Positions 33,570-44,680 of a stretch of DNA of 64,000 nt are shown piece after piece. The position numbers and the translations under genes are program-made. Source of the stretch: Salminus brasiliensis (taxonomy: Eukaryota; Chordata; Actinopteri; Characiformes; Bryconidae); contig NC_132900.1 in assembly GCF_030463535.1 (NCBI RefSeq), forward strand, positions 25,501,456 to 25,565,455. The letters run 5' to 3'. How positions within the stretch are numbered: the first letter of the stretch is position 1; the number at the start of each line of letters is the position of its first letter. The notes under the pieces are model-generated. The model saw nothing but the letters and a program-made list of their open reading frames with translations. It ran no database searches and had not been told where the DNA came from.

Positions 33570-36098
33570 AGAACAGAAAAAGTGTATGTCCAAGCTTGGG
33601 CCTGCTATTACCTTATGTGTCAGCCTTCATCCAGAATGAGGCCGTTCCACAAACATGAGTCCGGAAGGGATCAATTTCAAGAAAGGAGACTTGTGTTAGG
33701 TTCTCTACTGTGGGTCAACACAGGATTTTCAAAAGGCAAGCGCTGGTGACTGGGGTTAATACCAGACTAGAGGAGACAGAGAAAAAAATTCAATAAGTCC
33801 AATAAATACCAGCAAACCATGCTAAGTAGGGATGCACAGATATGGGAATTCTGGGCTGGTATTGTTCACGTACACATTTGCAATGCCAACAATTTAGAAA
33901 ATGTGGAAATTGGGACTACATCTATCTGAATCAGCATCTACCTGACCTTGAAGTCACGCAAAAACCATGTAACTCCATTTTTGCACTTTTTCTACTTTGT
34001 GACATTATTTCTGATTTGTTCTTTACATTGTGCCAAACTTTCATGATCAATAGGCCAATAGGAAAGTTTCAGAAATTATTAATAAAATATTTTTCTATTG
34101 ACTTCCACTGAAGCCTTTTCCTTCTGCTCTCAAATTGCCATACTGGAAACACAAGGTTTTTGCGAGACAAGGTTCTTACGTGGTTGACCGCGCATCAAAC
34201 TGGACCCTCTTTCTGGAAGTTAAGATGATCTTAACACCAAGATTCCTTAGGGAAACTGGGCCCTGCTCTGCTGAAATTCCAAAAATACATCATACACTAA
34301 AAAATAAAGATGCAATGCCAAAATAAAACACCACTTTTGGTTCCATAAACAACCATTTTTGTAATCGAGACCTTTAAAGGTTTATAACCTTTGCATGAAG
34401 AGAAAGTTTTTTGGGTCTTTTAAAGGTCTGTCACACTCACTCATCTCTATTACAAACATGGTTCTTTATGGAACCAAACGTTCTACAGCATCACTCAAAG
34501 AACCTTTTGCCGCACCTTTATTTTTAAGATGCATGCTTTTGTATGCAGTTATAGATCATTATTATTTGCTGATACCAATATGACTCTGACATCATTGTGC
34601 ACCTCTACTGTTAAGCTTTAAGCAAAGTTAACTGTCTGCTGGCTTTTTTTTTTTTTAATAAGGCCAAGTCATGGAATAAGGATCATTTATCACAAGTCCA
34701 GCCTTTGCAACCATCCAACCACATCCAAACATCCAAAGGCCACACAAAAACATTGCATTTAGTCATAGGCCTGTTGAAACCAAATGGCTCCTGGAACTGG
34801 ACAGTGCTACTAAGCAAATTCTTGCTTTAACAAACCAAAGAAATGTCTCACCATTTCGACCATTTTTGCAAAAGCTGTGCAAGCCTTCAGGTGCTAAGAC
34901 CAGAAAATGTGCTATGAAACCAAGATACCTCACCGCAGATGGACGTAAACAAAGACTCTAGGCCTATACAGTTTTCCAGGACGGATGAACAACACTTTCA
35001 CAATTAATAATACTAATAAACATGGGATACTAGAAAAAAATGACTTGGGAACGAAGAACCATACGCCATATGGTTGTGTTGCGATGCCTTTGAGAAATGT
35101 ACCGTTATTTTTCTACTTACAGTCCTTCACATCTTGAACTCTATAACTGTAATGTAAGGCAAATTACCTAAATTAACCAAGTCAAGGACAGTAAAGCATA
35201 GCAACGATTATATATGCAAAATATTTCTTATGGAAGGATTTTCCTATGATTAAAAATAATGATAATAATAGAATATGGGCAAAAATTTATTATCTGTAAC
35301 ATGAGATGTTTAGTCCACGCTGTCCTTGGCTTTGTGTGTGTGCTATAGAATTTAATTCAACTAAATAAATTAAAAAAAAATAAGACAGTTCTGAAGGGTG
35401 GAGACTGTAATCTCTAAAACATGAAACATGTGACCAGCTAATATAGCTTATTAGTGTAACTCCATGGAGGTGTGACAGCTCTTTAAAAGGACAGGGCAGA
35501 CTCACTGTGTTAGCCTAGATTTATTTAGTGCAATACGAGACCACGGCTAGTTTGATGGAGCAGTGCTACTTTGAAAAGTGAAGCTAGTCTATGGTTTACC
35601 CAACTCTACCTCTCTTCAAAAAATATCAAAACATCATTAAGGCATTAAGTTCCACTGTGCACCACTCACAAAAAACCCTAAATGCCCTAAATACTGTTTT
35701 TTTGCTAATGTTACTTGCAATGGTACACACACTGGGGTGGAAAAGATTTTCCGTGGGTCACTCTGTTCATGAAATTAAAGCCTGGGTAAAAAGAAAATCA
35801 CTACAGACTTCTAAACAAGCATGCAGAAGACACTCCGGTAATACGCTCGGACCACTCTACCCACATTCTTAGCAACAACCGCTGAACTATCTATTCTAAA
35901 AGAACATCACCTTTTATCTTCTGACGGAAAAATGTAAAATGTATGGTGTAATGGCACCCAACGGCCCCCACTCCCCTCTTCCCCCTGAAAGTGTCCTGTA
36001 AAACCTTACTCATTGTGTCATCCAAAAAACAAAAAACAAAAAAAACCAACAACAAAAAGAAGTGCAAGAAGCAACAAGGGGTCGGTTTCAGAAGGAGT
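33570..36098. other. Unique sequence of the putative 3' UTR proximal to socs6
   Basis: No transposon ends recognised. Contains a T12 run at about 34647-34658 and scattered AT-rich stretches. Small open frames on the plus strand (up to 93 codons) have no similarity I recognise. Confidence 0.5.
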
Positions 36099-37685
36099 TC
36101 AGTAGTGTTTCTCTTGCAAGTAATCTTTCATTTTGTTGGGTAAAGGCAATTTCTGGATCAGGTCTATCCGTGTGTACTGGCGAATGATGAACCGACACGA
36201 GTACTGGAGAGATCGCACTTGCATAAACCGTGAAACGGGATTGGTCAGTCTAACTGGGTAGGTGGCAGAGCCAGGCAGGCGCGACCTGGAGTAGCAGAAG
36301 GCTCCGTTTTCTGAATCCCGTATGGAGTTGTCAATAAGATCCACGATGGACGTGTGGCCCTCAACATCCGGCTGCTCATAGAAGCTGAAGCTGCCGTTGG
36401 AGTGCTCGATCCGCGTGTGGAGCGTTTTGCCCTGTGAGCGAAAGCTCAAGCTAAGGAGGTACCGGTCATCTGAGCTGTCTCGGACCAGAAAGGAACCATC
36501 AGGAAGGCTGGTCAGCTTCTCTTCAGCCTCCCACCTGGTGATGGGGCCCCAGTACCATCCCTGCTTGGCCAGTTTCTTAAGCTCCACCGTCAGGCTGGTC
36601 ACCACCATCGGCCCACTGCTCTGGACCGCATCGTAGACCCGTCGGACTCCCGGGGCCGAGCTGGGGTCGAAGCTAAGGTGGTGAATGACTGATTCTGCGA
36701 CTTGAGAATGTGTACCGTCCAGTCCAGAAAGGCTCCTGGGAAGCTGGCCCCCAGGAACCTGAGGTAGCAAAGGAGAAAGAGGGGCTTCAAGCCGGGAACC
36801 TTGCAGCAAGGCGTTCGCAGTGCTGAAAAGAAGCCTGTTGACCGAGGGCTCCATGAAGATATCTGGCGAAAGGAGATCGTGATCAATGGGTTCCTCGTCC
36901 ACGTGAAGTGAACATCCCTCTGTCTGAGGCACCACATCCATGGGCGAGGTGCCATCCAAGCAGAAAGAGCGCGACCCCTCCTCGGCGAAAAGTCCGTCGT
37001 CTAAAGGCATTGTGTACTGTATGTAATCCTGAGCTGCGAGGCCGATGACTACAGGCACGTGATCGGCCATCTCGAGATGCAAATCACCATTCTGGGGGTT
37101 GGAACTTTTGAAGGTGGAGCCGCTGGACCCCTCAAAGAGCCCGTCTCTCTGGAGCTCCATGAAATCCTTGCGGACACCGTTGAGAGCTGGGCTGGAACCC
37201 GAGGAGTGGATCAAGGCCTTCACCTTGGCGTCTATTTTGATGCATGTTTCCTCCGAGTTTGTGGGCCTGAGGGGCCACGGCGTAGGGCTGTAGTGGTGGC
37301 TCCGAAGAGACGTGGAGCGCGAAGAGTGCTGTGACTTGAGGTCGCCAAAGGTGACGGGCGCAGACGACGAGGAGAACGTGTCGTCATCTATGGAGCAAAC
37401 GGATGGAGAACTCCCCTTGACCTTTGGTTTCTGCTTCGTAGACAACCTCCTCTTCAGTGTGCCCATGAGGCTCTCACTTTTGGAGCGACTTTTGGAGCCC
37501 TTTGCGTCTTCGCCGTCCAATTCCCGACCGACAAGCTCCTTGCCGTAGCAGCCTCCGTAAAGAGGATCTTCGGCAGGGAAGCTGTCAGACAAGTCTGGCT
37601 GGGATACGGCATACTCCACAGCTTTCTCTTCTTTCCCTTTTATGTTTAATGACTTTCGTATCGTCTTGAGACTAATTTTCTTCAT
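36099..37685 (-). CDS. socs6: Suppressor of cytokine signaling 6, complete coding region
   Basis: The 528-residue product matches vertebrate SOCS6 (about 535 aa) throughout. SOCS6 is a cytosolic Elongin B/C-Cullin 5 substrate receptor that dampens receptor tyrosine kinase and insulin signalling. The N terminus MKKISLKTIRKSLN is the family start. Conserved N-terminal blocks are RSKSESLMGTLKRRLS, SLRSHHYSP and SEETCIK. The SH2 domain runs from about residue 377 (WYWGPITRWEAE), with the phosphotyrosine-binding Arg in FLVRDSSDDRY near 402. The SOCS box occupies about 480-528: BC box SLQYSCRFII (Leu and Cys kept) and Cul5 box LPLP near 513-516. The frame stays open to a TTG at 37703, but the first ATG is at 37685, has A at -3, and matches the family start. 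The coding region is one exon, as in other vertebrates; 5' non-coding exon(s) should lie to the right. Confidence 0.98.
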   Translation of the reverse strand: MKKISLKTIRKSLNIKGKEEKAVEYAVSQPDLSDSFPAEDPLYGGCYGKELVGRELDGEDAKGSKSRSKSESLMGTLKRRLSTKQKPKVKGSSPSVCSIDDDTFSSSSAPVTFGDLKSQHSSRSTSLRSHHYSPTPWPLRPTNSEETCIKIDAKVKALIHSSGSSPALNGVRKDFMELQRDGLFEGSSGSTFKSSNPQNGDLHLEMADHVPVVIGLAAQDYIQYTMPLDDGLFAEEGSRSFCLDGTSPMDVVPQTEGCSLHVDEEPIDHDLLSPDIFMEPSVNRLLFSTANALLQGSRLEAPLSPLLPQVPGGQLPRSLSGLDGTHSQVAESVIHHLSFDPSSAPGVRRVYDAVQSSGPMVVTSLTVELKKLAKQGWYWGPITRWEAEEKLTSLPDGSFLVRDSSDDRYLLSLSFRSQGKTLHTRIEHSNGSFSFYEQPDVEGHTSIVDLIDNSIRDSENGAFCYSRSRLPGSATYPVRLTNPVSRFMQVRSLQYSCRFIIRQYTRIDLIQKLPLPNKMKDYLQEKHY

Positions 37686-38600
37686 CCTGAATGCTCCTTC
37701 CAACGCGTTGGAAGAGGATGACTCACACAGAACGTTCCAGGAAAGGGAAAGGCAGAGGAGAATGCTTGCTCATAGCTGATCACACACAGCTAGCCACAAC
37801 TGCCAGGCCTGGAGTGGAAAAGGGAATAAACATCGGTGGAATGGTCAACCATGTGCACAAGTGGCAACCTCAACACAGATTTCATGTGTATACACAAGCT
37901 AAACCTGGATTAAGGTTAAAACGTTGATCTCTTTAGCCTCATTTAGTCCCACTGAACCAAAATAATACTGATTACAACCTTTTCTTCTGAATCTACAGCT
38001 TTTACAGCCTCCTATTTGTGAACTGTTTCATGATTTTTGTCATTCCACCTTAAATGCTGAAGCAGCTGCATTCTAGCGACGCGGGCACGAGAATGTAACT
38101 GCTGCAGCATTTAAGGTGGAACGGATAATTCCATCAAGAAGATGGCAAATAAGTAGCCAGTTTAACCTTCGTTTTAGATGAACCCCCTTTAAAACCCACC
38201 TATAAAAGAGCAAAGAATTGCAGACAGGCAAACCTGACGGTAATGCAGAAGGCCTTGTTATTATTCAGCAGCTGAAGCACAAACACAGTAACTGACTAGC
38301 TAGCTAGCTACCTGGCAATGAAACAGGCTGTAAATAAACCCGAAAAGCAGATTACCTTTAGTCTCCCAACGCTGTCAACTAACAACCCTCATGTTGACAT
38401 GCAGAAAGATGAGAAACCCACATTACCGTGAGTTTAATTCAATAACATCCAGCCTGCTGTGCTAACAGCTACCGCATCCCACTTGACAGCTAAACGCGCT
38501 TCATGGGGCTCTGTCTCAAAACACCAAGCGCTGTGCCCACACGTTAGGACTTCGTCCAGACGGCAAGCGCCGGTATTTCGCCTTTAGGCAGATTTTTGGG
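37686..38600 (-). other. socs6 5' region (probable intron between 5' non-coding exon and coding exon)
   Basis: Unique sequence with an imperfect hairpin at 38042-38122. A gcattcag lies just before the start codon but without a polypyrimidine run, so the true acceptor is probably further upstream. No other coding frame is convincing. Confidence 0.5.
38042..38122. repeat. Imperfect hairpin, 33-bp arms, 15-nt loop
   Basis: Arm 38042-38074 (ttccaccttaaatgctg core) pairs with 38090-38122 (cagcatttaaggtggaa core) with four mismatches. The loop at 38075-38089 is GC-rich (agcgacgcgggcacg). The ttccaccttaaat motif occurs in some teleost MITEs. The size would also suit a pre-miRNA-like or regulatory hairpin if transcribed with socs6. 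Confidence 0.85.
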
Positions 38601-38730
38601 GGAAATATGAAGCATTTAAAACTTTTTGCGCTCCGTCCTCCGCTCTCCCCTTTGTTTGCTGTTGCATCATGGGAGTAAGCGACGAACCCCGAAGCCCGTG
38701 ACGTCGCTACGGCGGCCGACGGAGAGACAG
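38515..38730 (-). promoter_or_regulatory. Candidate socs6 promoter / 5' non-coding exon
   Basis: A CpG-rich block about 0.85-1.05 kb upstream of the socs6 ATG. It includes a CRE-like TGACGTCG at 38699-38706, a gttgcatcatgggag motif at 38661-38675 and a pyrimidine-rich cgtcctccgctctcccc. Position and composition fit a TATA-less housekeeping promoter; the transcription start is not determined. Confidence 0.45.
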
Positions 38731-38864
38731 CTCAAGACCAGGGTCGATTCTCAATCCGCGTTCCTGTCTGTACTTCCTGCGTTCCTGTGGGCTTGTGATA
38801 CGTCATCAGTCCCAGCCCAAGGACTGCCCCATTCACTGCATCCCCCCCCAGATTTTGCTGCTCT

Positions 38865-39285
38865 AGATGGTTCAAGGTGGTCTAAGATGGCCTTTGATGA
38901 TCAAAGTGGTTGAATAGCTTGTCCTCTAGACCAGAATATAGCTTATACTGGTTAGGCTGGTTGTCCGGCTCAGTTCTTGACCAGAATAGCGCATGTTTTC
39001 CTTTGAGTTTGGTCAAACTTGGTCATCAAGTTGTCATAATGGTAGACTAGTTTGGTAAAGCTGGTTAACGAGTTAATTTAGGATGGTCTTGCTGGTGGAC
39101 CAGCAGGGTTGTGATGGTCATGTTGGTGAAATACAACAAGGTGCTCAACAAGATTGGTCTGCTTGACTACTTAGGTCAAACTGGTCATACTGATGAACCA
39201 GCGTGGCCGGGCTGGTCATACTGGTGAACAGGGTTGGTGATACTGGATGGTAAGCAGGTTGACCAGCTAAACCATCAAAGCGTAA
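38865..39285. repeat. RF3 GCTGGT-rich repeat
   Basis: Repeated ggttgacc, actggtcata, gctggt and gaccagc, as at 16640-17130. It directly follows the candidate socs6 promoter region. Confidence 0.75.
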
Positions 39286-39289
39286 ACAT

Positions 39290-40130
39290 ACCCTATGATG
39301 ATCAACATATTTTCAAGTTCAAGTTTATTTGTGATCTGCACAACATGTCAGGACATTTATGCATTGAAATGCTTGTGGTGAGGCTCAGGTTTATGCTCTA
39401 CAGGAGGACAAACTGTATACATACTAAACATATTAGAAATAAAGTTAGATGATTTTTATACAATTAAGATTTGTAGAAATTCTTTGATATGTACATTTAT
39501 GAGACAGGTATAGGCATATTTACTTTTACATATTTACATATTTACTTATGATCATTATTGTAATATTAAATATGCATAATAGTAAAAATGTCACTATAAT
39601 AATAATAATAATAATAACAACAACAACAACAACAATACTACTACTACTACTAATAAAAGTAACTAGAAAAGTGAATGGTTGTACGGATTCTAGGTTGTAG
39701 CTAGGCTGTTCAAGGTGGTTTCCATGGTGTTGCCATCTGGTTGCTAAGCTATGCTGTTTCTAGGTGATTACTAGGTTTTTGCTATGGTGTTGCTAAGTGG
39801 TTTTAATGTATCCCATGGTATTTGCTAATACACAGTTGGCAGTACTACTACGGCTACTACTAATAAAAATACGAACAATACATGCAATCAACCTTGGCTG
39901 GAATCTACAAAGTAGTCCTGAGTGGATGACCTCAGGTCAGATTGATCTGTATTTATGACAGTTGTGGTCAGAAAAACTGATTCTAGATCAGGAAACTTGG
40001 GGAATATTACCGTAAAAAATATTCATTTTAGACAGGCAGTATAGAAACAGGCTGGACTGTTCCCTACGGTATTTACTGTATGCCCAACAACAGGCCATTT
40101 TAGGTGGCCAGTATCAGTAGTACATATATT
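39290..40130. repeat. Low-complexity and short tandem stretches
   Basis: 39313-39330 (ttcaagttcaagtttatttg) resembles a common fish repeat tail. 39600-39655 is (AAT)n(AAC)n(TAC)n. 39690-39835 is a degenerate ggttgctatggtgttgctaa minisatellite of the type frequent in teleosts. The remainder is unique. Confidence 0.65.
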
Positions 40131-40175
40131 TACAAAAAAGAGAGAACTATTAAGTAACCATCATGAGTGACTCTG

Positions 40176-40934
40176 TGTCAGCCCCTCGGTATCGCGACCT
40201 CCACCGGGGCAATTCCGAGCCGCCGCCCACAGGCTCACATAAGGACTTTTGTTGTGTTTCCGTTCCTGTTTTGATTTAGTGATTCAGTTCATGTGGTTTG
40301 ATTCAGGTTCATCATGTCTTGTTTAGTTAATGTGTTTCACCTGAGGCTGGGGGTACCGAGAATTGGATTGTAAATTCAGAGCCTCGAGGTAGCCCGAGAG
40401 GTTCTATACACGGATCACGGTTTGTTTAGGCCAGTTTGGTACATAGTTCAGGTCCTCGAGCGGACCTTCCGTGGCTCTTCAGATTTAGCAAGGCACTTTT
40501 GCTCGCTCCCTGGTTATATCCTCAACTCTCTCTCCAGCTAGGCGACCCTCTTCTACTTCGCGTCTTCAGGTTTGGTCGGCCTAGCCTTTTATGGTTCAGC
40601 GGCTGGTTCCCCAGCTCTCTTTCCACAGTTTTGAGTAGTCTTAGTTTTCCCCTTGGTCTCCCTTAGTTTATTTGTATTTTCCCCATTTCCCTATCCTGCT
40701 CACCCAGCTCAGCTCCCAGATCCCCCCCACCCCCCCGGTCTCAGGTGTGCTTTTGTGTTCGCCCTTTTGGTTGTCCAGTTTATGTTGCTTTCATGTTTAA
40801 GCCCTTTAGTTGCTGCTTTACTGGCTTTAGTTTGTACTGTGTATTTCCCCCTTTTTGTGTTATTAAAAGTACTTGCATTGGACCCATCTCTGCGAGTGTT
40901 CATCCCTCAGTGTCTGGTCTAACCAGCCATGACA
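40176..40934 (+). mobile_element. Solo LTR of 759 bp
   Basis: Begins TGTCAGCCCC and ends CCATGACA, i.e. 5'-TG...CA-3' with TGTCA/TGACA inverted tips. ctctg at 40171-40175 is repeated exactly at 40935-40939 as a 5-bp target duplication. tattaaaagtacttgcattg near 40860-40879 resembles an LTR poly(A) region. No internal retrotransposon sequence remains, so it arose by LTR-LTR recombination. Open frames inside are not genes. Confidence 0.85.
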
Positions 40935-41167
40935 CTCTGTAACCTGTATGAGTTTGAAAGTTTGCAGTAAGTACAATGAATTATTACTACTTATTAACTA
41001 CTATTAATTGTTCAGTTTAATATCAATTGTTCAACTACTAGGAATTATTTAGGGTTTATTATTAATGTTAATAAATAACCACTATGAATTCTTCAGGAAC
41101 TACTATTAATTGTTCAGTAACTACTATGAATCATTTAGGGTCTATTCTAAGTTAGTAAATAACCACT

Positions 41168-41587
41168 TGTCATGCCTGCCCCTGTTGTTCATGTCTGTCT
41201 TTGTTTGGTTTAGCCATGTGCTCCCAAGCACTGCCCTAGCCACGCCTGTCCATTAGTGTTTCCACCAGTGTCTCCTTTGTAGCCACACCCCCTTGTTAGT
41301 CCCAGGTGTTCCTGAGTCTCTTGTTAATGTCTGTATAAGTACCCCTTTTTTTCAGTCGTCCCTTGGCTGGTCTTGTGCATGTTGTGCATGATTGTGAGCT
41401 AATGGTTCCTGTTCCTGTGTAGGTGTTCATGATAGTTCAGGGTTTGTAGTTTTGGCTTGTTTGTGTGAGTCTTGTGTTCTTTATTTTGCTAAACTTTGTG
41501 CTTGTTTGGTTTCTGTTTTCTTGTCTTGGATTTAAAAACAATTATCCTGCGAGTACGTCCGCCTCTGTCTCATGACAAACCGTGACA
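41168..41587 (+). mobile_element. Solo LTR of 420 bp, second family
   Basis: Begins TGTCATGCCTG and ends AAACCGTGACA, with TGTCA/TGACA tips. ccact at 41163-41167 is repeated at 41588-41592. A gtctgtataagtaccc at about 41330-41345 is a plausible TATA region. The sequence is unrelated to the 759-bp LTR except at the tips. It lies inside a 21-bp minisatellite unit, which resumes on the other side. Confidence 0.9.
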
Positions 41588-41869
41588 CCACTATGATTTT
41601 TTTTCAGTAACTACTATAAATGGTTTAGTAACTACTAGGAATTATTTAGGGTCTATTATAAATTATTAAATAACTGCTATGAATTGTTCAGAAACTACTA
41701 TAAATGGTTTAGTAGGTACTACGAATTATTCAGGGTCTATTATGGAATATTTAATAACCACTGTGGAATTTTGAGGAACTACTATAAATTTTCATAATTA
41801 CTAATAATTATTCAGGGTCTACTGTGACTTTCAGTACTCACTCATGTGTGCACAATTTCGACATCAAAA

Positions 41870-42540
41870 AACTCTGAATAACTTTGTCAACATTTTAACC
41901 ATTTCATTACACACAACGTTTAAAATACTTCATTATTTCTATATTTATAGGTATATTATATTTATACTTGTATATTGTATATTTATAATTTAGTTGAATA
42001 ACTGAAAGAGAAGACTTCTCCCTAACTAGCAGACCCTTCTATTGGAAGTACCCCAGGTCTGCTGGACAACACAGGGCATGTGAGTTTTTTGTGTTTTTGT
42101 GCAGATTCTCAGATGATTAAATGCTGGTCTAATTAGTGTCAGTACTGCTTTAGACAGGGTGGCTATGCGTTCTGTTGGCTGGGCTAATTGATGTCACACA
42201 CTTTGCTTTATTGTTTTTCTTTTTTTTTAACCCACCTAGTTTAGCTGACAGAGTGTGTGGGCTGTTGTGGTTGGATCTGTTGAAGGCTGCAGTGAGGAGA
42301 CAGTTACTGTGGGAAGGCATAATTACCTTCCCCTATTAGAGCAGCAGCCTTTCATGCAGGCCCTGTACAGAGCTGCCAAGCAGACAGAGTTTAGAAACAC
42401 ACTGTGCCCAGCTCTAACCGTACCTGCTAACAGTGGAGGCGAGCTCCACTGCCTGGGTTTAGATTTGACTCTGTTTGTGGATGGGAATACAGCCGGATCC
42501 CTCTGTCAGTATGAAAAGTACTGACGAGCAGTTTAGTGAA
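41870..42540. other. Unique island inside the minisatellite region
   Basis: Repeat-free sequence with mixed composition and an 89-codon plus frame (42255-42524) that I do not recognise. It may be an old conserved element around which repeats accumulated, or simply spared DNA. Confidence 0.4.
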
Positions 42541-42934
42541 TAGAAGGCGTATTATTAAGTAACTAGTATGAGTAATTCATTATCTAGTATTTATTATTTG
42601 GAACGCCTATGATTTTTTGAGTAACTGCTATTAATTATTTAGTGTCTTTTGTGAATTATTCCATAACCTGGATGAAAAAAATCTAAAGTACTATGAACTA
42701 TTCAATTACCAGTATGGATTTTTCAGTAACCAGTAGGATTTATTGTGTGAATTATTCAGCAACTATTATAAATCATTCTGTAACTATGTAGCTAAGTCTG
42801 TAACTAGTCAGTAAGCAGTATGAATATTTGTATGAATTATTCAGCAACTACCATAAACATAAATCATAATTATTTATTATCCAGTATGAATTATAGAGTA
42901 ACTCCTGTGAATCATTCAGTTTAGTAACCACTAT

Positions 42935-42941
42935 ATATACG

Positions 42942-43033
<92 letters not shown>

Positions 43034-43063
43034 TGTGTGTGTATGTGTGTGTGTGTTTCTTAA
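42935..43063. repeat. (TA)n(GT)n microsatellite
   Basis: About 22 TA units then about 30 GT units with a few interruptions. It sits in the 21-bp array. Confidence 0.95.
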
Positions 43064-43264
43064 GTGTAAGTGTGGATTATTAAGTAACTATTATGAAATG
43101 ATAAATGACCAGTATGAATTACTGAGTAAATACTATGAATTCTTCTGCAACCTATATGAATTGTTAAGCACCTGCTATGAGGAAATTCATAATCAGTATG
43201 ACAAAAACTAGTATAAATTATTCAATGAAGAGTATAAATCAGTCAGCAACTATGTGTGAAATTC

Positions 43265-44340
43265 TGAATAACTTTCTGAACCATTACATTTACAGAAGGT
43301 TAAAAAATATATTTGGACCCCTTGTTAATGCTAAATTTACCCAAAGCATTAGCATGCAGCAAAAAAATCCAAAGAGGTTTTTAATTCATTTATTTTAAAT
43401 AATAAAACAATTTCAGAGAAAGCAAAGTGTCCTCAAATGTTTATGTCATGGACATTACACAAACATGAGTGATCAGAGCAGCCTTATTTCCAGAAATGTC
43501 CCGTCTGACTTGAACACCACCCCTCTAATTTATGGGTGCACTATAACACCTTCACACACTGCAACACCTTCCCACTGTAGCAGGCTGACACAGGCTCCAT
43601 TACATACTGCAGGATAATTGCACTCTGGTGGTAAGAGCCTGTGTGGGTGGTATTTTTAAGCCCTGGCAAATATTAATGCCTGTTTATTAGCGAGATGTGC
43701 ATCACTTAGCACTTATGCTTTTATTAAAGATCTGCAAACCTGGCACTGCAGGGTTTTGCTACCGTCAAGCTAGCTTAAAAAAAAAAAGCAAGTCTCTTTC
43801 CTCCTGCTGGACCTTCTCGACTTGCTTTTTCTGGTCAAAGTGCTTTATGCTAATAGCCCTGCACTGCTCCGTCGGGAAAGGCAACCCTCTCTCTCTTGGA
43901 GAAAAGGGATAAAAGGTTCCTAGTCCACAATCAGCGCTGATTTGTGATCCATCGTTGCTGCCGTCACTTTGGAAGCCCCCCAATCAGACTTCATTGTCCC
44001 GCTGTTTTTTTTTTTTTTTTGAGCACCTGTTAAAAAATAACCCGGCTCATGTTGGGCCTGTCATGACTACTCAGTCTGACCTTTGACCTCAGAGAGAAGC
44101 CTTTTTCGCTGCAGCACAAGCATGTGTCAGATGACATTGAGCGTCGCCTCTTTGACTGTTTCGTTGTAACATTTTTGTGTCATTCTGGACAAAAATGGTC
44201 ACATGTCTGTTCTGAGACAAGCGATTGTTAAGTTTGCTTGTAAAATTGCTTGTAAACACGTTCAAGCTGCAAATATCAACTCTTCTTAAATGTAGTTTCT
44301 GTGTCACAAAAGTTGCATATGTCCATCTCCTCTAATTGTT
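43265..44340. other. Unique spacer between the two minisatellite arms
   Basis: About 1.1 kb of repeat-free DNA with A11 (43777-43787) and T16 (44006-44021) runs. 43675-43760 is homeodomain-like AT-rich text. No convincing gene. Confidence 0.5.
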
Positions 44341-44344
44341 CTGT

Positions 44345-44680
44345 GTTTCAGCTTGGACTCTTTTTTTTTTTGAGTGAGTCACAATATCACACAGCTAATC
44401 AGAACACAGCTCATTTCCATACATCAGTTTTACACATACAGGAATAAATTATACTGGTTACTAAATAATTCATAGTGATATTGAATATACTGAATAATTC
44501 TAGTAGTTAATAAATAATCAATACTCAGTTCTGCCTATTCACACCGAAGGTGTGTTTCAACTTGGGCTACTTTTTAAATGAGTCACAATATCAGACATCC
44601 AATCAGAACCTAGCTTATTTTCATACATCAGTTTCATATACACAGGAATGAATCATACTGGTTACTAAAAAAATCATAGT
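44345..44680. repeat. Direct duplication, 204-base offset
   Basis: gtttcagcttggact, gagtcacaatatca, atcagaac, catacatcagttt and acaggaat at about 44345-44450 recur in order at about 44550-44655. Each copy leads into 21-bp minisatellite units. Confidence 0.8.

Larger units (their letters stand above)
31862..36098 (-). other. Probable socs6 3' UTR
   Basis: From the socs6 stop to the candidate poly(A) site near 31862. The length of about 4.2 kb agrees with the long 3' UTR that vertebrate SOCS6 mRNAs are known for. It contains a nested transposon pair (32756-33569), an A21 run at 32184-32204 (poly-T in the mRNA sense), and alternative nearer AATAAA signals on the minus strand at about 35292-35287 and 35525-35520. 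No other gene is recognisable inside it. Confidence 0.45.
40135..43260 (+). repeat. Diverged 21-bp minisatellite, forward arm, with interruptions
   Basis: The unit is near AACTACTATGAATTATTCAG plus T, with 21-base spacing readable at about 41095-41140. Variants are ttaattgttcag, aaccactatgaattcttcag and agggtctatta. The array is interrupted by two solo LTRs (40176-40934, 41168-41587), a unique block (about 41870-42540) and a (TA)n(GT)n run (42935-43063). The reverse-complement unit makes up 44440-45250. Confidence 0.8.

Noticed and set aside
36397..37548. Plus-strand frames opposite socs6
   Set aside because: Antisense shadows of a strongly conserved coding exon.
37686..37703. Upstream in-frame start of socs6 at 37703
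   Set aside because: That codon is TTG; the family start MKKISLK corresponds to the ATG at 37685.
40436..40942. Plus and minus frames of 64-89 codons in the 40-kb region
   Set aside because: They lie inside a solo LTR and have no retroviral protein similarity.
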